The position numbers and the translations under genes are program-made. DNA of 64,000 nucleotides from an uncultured Bacteroides sp. Lineage in GTDB: Bacteria; Bacteroidota; Bacteroidia; Bacteroidales; Bacteroidaceae. The stretch's first letter is position 1, and each line of letters starts with the position of its first letter. Shown one piece after another: positions 60,908-64,000 of the stretch. The stretch is taken from positions 620,001 to 684,000 of the forward strand of contig NZ_OY781099.1 of the NCBI RefSeq assembly GCF_963676325.1, given 5' to 3'. The notes beneath the pieces were generated by a model that was not told the origin of the DNA, did no database searches, and was given only the letters and a program-made list of their open reading frames with translations.

Positions 60908-61177
60908 ATGAACATTAAACCATTAGCAGACAGAGTGCTTATTCTTCCTGCTCCTGCAGAAGAAAAAACAATCGGTGGTATTATTATTCCTGATACAGCA
61001 AAAGAAAAACCTTTGAAAGGTGAAGTTGTGGCAGTAGGTCACGGTACAAAAGATGAAGAAATGGTATTAAAAGTTGGAGACACAGTACTTTATGGCAAAT
61101 ATGCCGGAACAGAACTTGAGGTCGAAGGTGGTAAATACCTTATCATGCGTCAAAGTGATGTTCTTGCAACTCTCTAA
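60908..61177 (+). CDS. groES: Co-chaperonin GroES
   Basis: An 89-residue GroES that caps the GroEL chamber. IKPLADRVLILPAPAEEKTIGGIIIPDTAKEKP (3-35) contains the mobile loop, and VLYGKYAGTELEVEGGKYLIMRQSDVLA ends the protein. It is followed by groEL after 38 bases, the usual operon. Confidence 0.97.
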   Translation: MNIKPLADRVLILPAPAEEKTIGGIIIPDTAKEKPLKGEVVAVGHGTKDEEMVLKVGDTVLYGKYAGTELEVEGGKYLIMRQSDVLATL

Positions 61178-61215
61178 TTCAAATCATTTATTAATCATTA
61201 TTAATTTTAAAAATC

Positions 61216-62853
61216 ATGGCTAAAGATATATCATTCAATATCGATGCTCGCGATCAACTTAAAAAAGGTGTTGACGAGCTTGCAAATGCAGTAAAAGTGA
61301 CTCTAGGTCCTAAAGGTCGTAATGTAATTATTGAAAAGAAATTTGGTGCTCCTCATATCACAAAAGACGGTGTAACAGTTGCTAAAGAAATTGAACTAAG
61401 CGATCCTTTCCAGAACACTGGTGCTCAGTTGGTAAAAGAAGTCGCTTCTAAAACAGGAGATGACGCTGGTGACGGAACAACAACTGCAACTGTACTTGCT
61501 CAGTCAATTGTTAGTGTAGGTATGAAGAATGTTACTGCAGGAGCAAATCCAATGGATTTGAAACGTGGTATTGATAAAGCTGTTGAAGCTGTTGTAGCTT
61601 CTATTAAAAAACAATCTGAAAAGGTTGGCGATGATTATGATAAGATTGAGCAAGTAGCTCGTATCTCAGCAAATAACGATGCAACCATTGGTAAACTTGT
61701 AGCTGATGCTATGCGTAAGGTTTCTAAAGATGGTGTAATTACTATTGAAGAAGCTAAGGGTACTGACACAACTATTGGCGTTGTAGAAGGTATGCAGTTT
61801 GATCGTGGTTATCTTTCTGCTTATTTCGTAACTAACACTGAAAAGATGCAGTGCGAAATGGAAAACCCATATATCCTTATCTATGATAAGAAGATTTCCA
61901 ATCTGAAGGATATGCTTCCAATTTTGGAACCAGCTGTACAAACAGGACGTCCATTGCTTATCGTTGCTGAAGATGTAGATAGCGAAGCATTGACTACATT
62001 GGTAGTTAACCGTCTTCGTTCTCAATTAAAAATCTGTGCTGTTAAAGCTCCTGGATTTGGTGACAGAAGAAAAGAAATGTTGGAAGACATTGCAATCCTT
62101 ACTGGTGGTTTGGTAATCAGCGAAGAGAAAGGCTTGAAACTGGAACAGGCAACTATCGAAATGTTAGGATCTGCAGAAAAGGTAACTATTACAAAAGATA
62201 ATACAACTATTGTAAACGGTGCTGGTGCAAAAGAAAATATTGAAACTCGTATCAATCAGATCAAAGCTCAGATTAAGACTACTACATCTGATTATGATAA
62301 AGAAAAACTTCAGGAACGTTTGGCTAAATTAGCTGGTGGTGTTGCTGTACTTTATGTAGGTGCTGCTTCTGAAGTTGAGATGAAAGAAAAGAAAGACCGT
62401 GTTGATGATGCTCTTTGTGCAACTCGTGCTGCAATCGAAGAAGGTATTGTTCCTGGTGGTGGTGTAGCTTATATCCGTGCAATTGAAACATTGGAAGGAA
62501 TGAAGGGTGACAATGCTGATGAAACAACCGGTATTGAAATCATCAAACGTGCAATTGAAGAACCTCTTCGCCAGATTGTTGCTAATGCAGGAAAAGAAGG
62601 AGCTGTTATTGTTCAGAAAGTACGTGAAGGAAAAGGTGACTTTGGTTATAATGCTCACAGTGATGTATATGAAAATATGTATGCTGCCGGAGTTGTTGAC
62701 CCAGCTAAGGTTACTCGTGTAGCTCTTGAAAATGCTGCTTCTATTGCAGGTATGTTCTTAACTACTGAATGTGTTATTGTAGAAAAGAAAGAAGATAAAC
62801 CAGAAATGCCAATGGGCGCTCCAGGAATGGGCGGCATGGGTGGAATGATGTAA
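61216..62853 (+). CDS. groEL: Chaperonin GroEL
   Basis: A 545-residue 60-kDa chaperonin. VTLGPKGRNVIIEKKFGAPHITKDGVTVAKEI (about 28-59), the ATP-site GDGTTTATVLAQ (about 85-96), VEGMQFDRGYLSAYFVTN (about 190-207) and VVPGGGVAYIRA-type region (here IVPGGGVAYIRA, about 410) are standard, as is the GGM-repeat tail (GAPGMGGMGGMM). Length and motifs are normal. Confidence 0.98.
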   Translation: MAKDISFNIDARDQLKKGVDELANAVKVTLGPKGRNVIIEKKFGAPHITKDGVTVAKEIELSDPFQNTGAQLVKEVASKTGDDAGDGTTTATVLAQSIVSVGMKNVTAGANPMDLKRGIDKAVEAVVASIKKQSEKVGDDYDKIEQVARISANNDATIGKLVADAMRKVSKDGVITIEEAKGTDTTIGVVEGMQFDRGYLSAYFVTNTEKMQCEMENPYILIYDKKISNLKDMLPILEPAVQTGRPLLIVAEDVDSEALTTLVVNRLRSQLKICAVKAPGFGDRRKEMLEDIAILTGGLVISEEKGLKLEQATIEMLGSAEKVTITKDNTTIVNGAGAKENIETRINQIKAQIKTTTSDYDKEKLQERLAKLAGGVAVLYVGAASEVEMKEKKDRVDDALCATRAAIEEGIVPGGGVAYIRAIETLEGMKGDNADETTGIEIIKRAIEEPLRQIVANAGKEGAVIVQKVREGKGDFGYNAHSDVYENMYAAGVVDPAKVTRVALENAASIAGMFLTTECVIVEKKEDKPEMPMGAPGMGGMGGMM

Positions 62854-62880
62854 TTCTTCCTTTTTATCACTATAATTATT

Positions 62881-62921
62881 AAATAGAAAAGGCTGCCCGT
62901 ATTGAGCAGCCTTTTCTATTT
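62881..62921. terminator. Bidirectional terminator after groEL
   Basis: AAATAGAAAAGGCTGC (62881-62896) and GCAGCCTTTTCTATTT (62906-62921) form a perfect 16-bp stem; A-tract on one side and T-tract on the other serve both groEL and the convergent gene at 62929. Confidence 0.9.
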
Positions 62922-62928
62922 AATCGCT

Positions 62929-63354
62929 TTAAGCTTCACCTTCATCCTTCTTGGAATATTTTATTTCTATTATAAATGCTGTGATTAGTCCTAATCCTCC
63001 AAAGATTAGAACCGAAGCACCATATACAATTCCTGCTGTATCTCTTACTCCCCAATTCATATCATTTCCCAGATTGTAACCTCTGATTACAGAAATGCAA
63101 ATGAGAAATCCCACTAATAAACCTAAACCAACTCCCATTAAAAGACATCCAGCCTTTAAGGCTCCAAATGAAAAATTCTTGAAAATCTTTGATGGAAAAG
63201 AGAATTTGTTTTCAATCATTGAAGCATCAAATTTCTCTCCTATCTTTTCAATAATAGACAGGCGTTCTTTCTTTCTCACGAAAAGCTCAAATAGTTTGTA
63301 GATTCCCAAGGTTACAATTCCTACAACCAATGGGACTGTAATAAAATCCATCAT
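62929..63354 (-). CDS. DUF6249-like inner-membrane protein
   Basis: A 141-residue membrane protein: an N-terminal span (about 4-22), a charged cytoplasmic segment (about 27-60, ERLSIIEKIGEKFD), then two further spans (about 65-92 and 107-128) and an acidic tail (KYSKKDEGEA). This layout matches the DUF6249 family of small membrane proteins of Bacteroidetes, which are often divergent from an ECF sigma factor gene, as here. The family name is from layout and context and is not certain. The start may be either of two adjacent ATG codons. Confidence 0.65.
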   Translation of the reverse strand: MMDFITVPLVVGIVTLGIYKLFELFVRKKERLSIIEKIGEKFDASMIENKFSFPSKIFKNFSFGALKAGCLLMGVGLGLLVGFLICISVIRGYNLGNDMNWGVRDTAGIVYGASVLIFGGLGLITAFIIEIKYSKKDEGEA

Positions 63355-63395
63355 AATCTTATGTTTTTAAATGAATAAATTCGTTCTTTGTAACG

Positions 63396-63424
63396 TTTGA
63401 CGTTCTCTAATGATAAAGGTTACA
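63396..63424 (-). promoter_or_regulatory. ECF-type promoter for the DUF6249-like gene
   Basis: On the minus strand TGTAACC (63424-63418), 15 bases, CGTCAAA (63402-63396). It is the same arrangement as the promoter driving the divergent sigma factor gene. Confidence 0.65.
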
Positions 63425-63458
63425 CTTTTTGGGAATAAAAATAAAAAATTCTCAAATC

Positions 63459-63487
63459 TGTAACCATTCAGAAAAGGTTGCGTCTAA
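63459..63487 (+). promoter_or_regulatory. ECF-type promoter for the sigma factor gene
   Basis: TGTAACC (63459-63465), 15 bases, CGTCTAA (63481-63487). The ATG at 63494 follows only 6 bases after the -10 box, so the mRNA would be leaderless or nearly so. Matching promoters on both strands suggest the sigma factor drives itself and its neighbour. Confidence 0.65.
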
Positions 63488-63493
63488 AAGGAC

Positions 63494-64000
63494 ATGATGG
63501 AACAGAAAGATGAGATAAACTATATAAAGCGAATCTTGGAAGGAGAAACGAATTTGTTTTCATACTTCCTGGATCGTTACAGTCGTCCCATCTATACACT
63601 TATTATACAAATTGTTTCATGTAGGGAAGATGCAGAAGAGCTTACGCAAGACTCTTTTATAAAAGCTTTCCGAAAGTTAGATACTTATAAAGGAGATTGT
63701 AGCTTTTCTACCTGGCTTTATCGAATTGCCTATAATACAGCGATCTCTGCCACACGTAAACAAAAAAGAGAGTTTTTGTTTATAGATGAACAGATAATTG
63801 AAAATGTATCGGATGATGAGGTTGATAATGTATTGGGTAACTCTGGCAATGAAGAGAGGATTAAAAGATTAGAGATTGCGCTTACTCAACTTAATGCTGA
63901 CGAAAGGGCACTGATCACTCTTTTCTACAACGAAGATAAATCGATAGATGAGTTGGCTATTATTTTTAGACTCACTTCTACTAATGTCAAAGTGAAATTG
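63494..64000 (+). CDS. ECF-family RNA polymerase sigma factor, C-terminus cut by window edge
   Basis: 169 codons are visible and the frame is open to the end. Region 2: LFSYFLDRYSRPIYTLI, DAEELTQDSFIKAFRKLDTYKG (region 2.2/2.3) and FSTWLYRIAYNTAISATRK (2.4, -10 recognition). Region 4 begins near 130: LTQLNADERALITLFYNEDKSIDELA and ends in the helix-turn-helix lead RLTSTNVKVKL. No anti-sigma gene is visible in the window, though one may follow. Start may be the first or second of two adjacent ATG codons. Confidence 0.9.
   Translation, partial: MMEQKDEINYIKRILEGETNLFSYFLDRYSRPIYTLIIQIVSCREDAEELTQDSFIKAFRKLDTYKGDCSFSTWLYRIAYNTAISATRKQKREFLFIDEQIIENVSDDEVDNVLGNSGNEERIKRLEIALTQLNADERALITLFYNEDKSIDELAIIFRLTSTNVKVKL

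Overview
The window is chromosomal DNA from a member of the Bacteroidales, most likely a Bacteroides species. The evidence is tandem SusC/SusD outer-membrane nutrient-uptake genes, repeated use of the Bacteroidetes -7 promoter box TAnnTTTG, almost no Shine-Dalgarno sequences in front of host genes, an RprX/RprY two-component pair beside an EF-G paralog, and the thrA-apgM-thrC order. The DNA is AT-rich, and genes are close together inside operons but separated by unusually structured gaps.

Layout. 1-1.2 kb: the start of radA and an asparaginase, both leftward. 1.9-11.7 kb: one rightward operon of two SusC/SusD pairs with no polysaccharide enzyme or regulator beside it, closed by a strong terminator. 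11.9-17.1 kb: the threonine operon (aspartokinase/homoserine dehydrogenase, a phosphoglycerate-mutase-like protein probably acting as homoserine kinase, threonine synthase), preceded by a Thr/Met-rich leader peptide. 17.1-17.8 kb: a gene-free stretch with a 22-bp-spaced word array and two related long palindromes. 17.9-22.9 kb: an orphan SusC, a DUF1349 secreted protein and a divergent LuxR-type regulator. 23.2-27.7 kb: DUF1653, then the leftward Phe/Tyr operon (pheA, aminotransferase, DAHP synthase-chorismate mutase, tyrA) behind a complete Phe/Tyr attenuator. 27.7-32.4 kb: a TPR protein, recQ and recJ. 32.7-38.7 kb: three DUF3857/transglutaminase-fold paralogs, two of which appear to have lost the catalytic residues. 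38.9-40.9 kb: a two-gene LysO-type exporter and hemW.

41.3-46.0 kb: an EF-G paralog with altered GTPase motifs, then rprX-rprY. 46.1-47.8 kb: a MarR regulator and rpsF-rpsR-rplI. 48.3-54.3 kb: an Ala-rich small lipoprotein, an acyl-CoA synthetase, then mtaB, an LpxL-like acyltransferase, a GT2 glycosyltransferase and methylglyoxal synthase. 54.3-57.1 kb: an island of short repeated words, long palindromes and a group II intron with its reverse transcriptase. 57.2-62.9 kb: a zinc metallopeptidase, a secreted transglutaminase-like protein, hisS and groES-groEL. 62.9-64 kb: a DUF6249-like membrane protein and a divergent ECF sigma factor sharing matched promoters.

The main points of interest are (1) the intergenic word arrays, in which five or more clusters each use a different 6-13 bp word repeated three or four times every 20-22 bp, often next to long palindromes; (2) the two amino-acid leader peptides, one with a fully readable attenuator; (3) the matched divergent ECF promoters; (4) the apparently inactive transglutaminase paralogs; and (5) the group II intron sitting in the loop of an older 30-bp inverted repeat.
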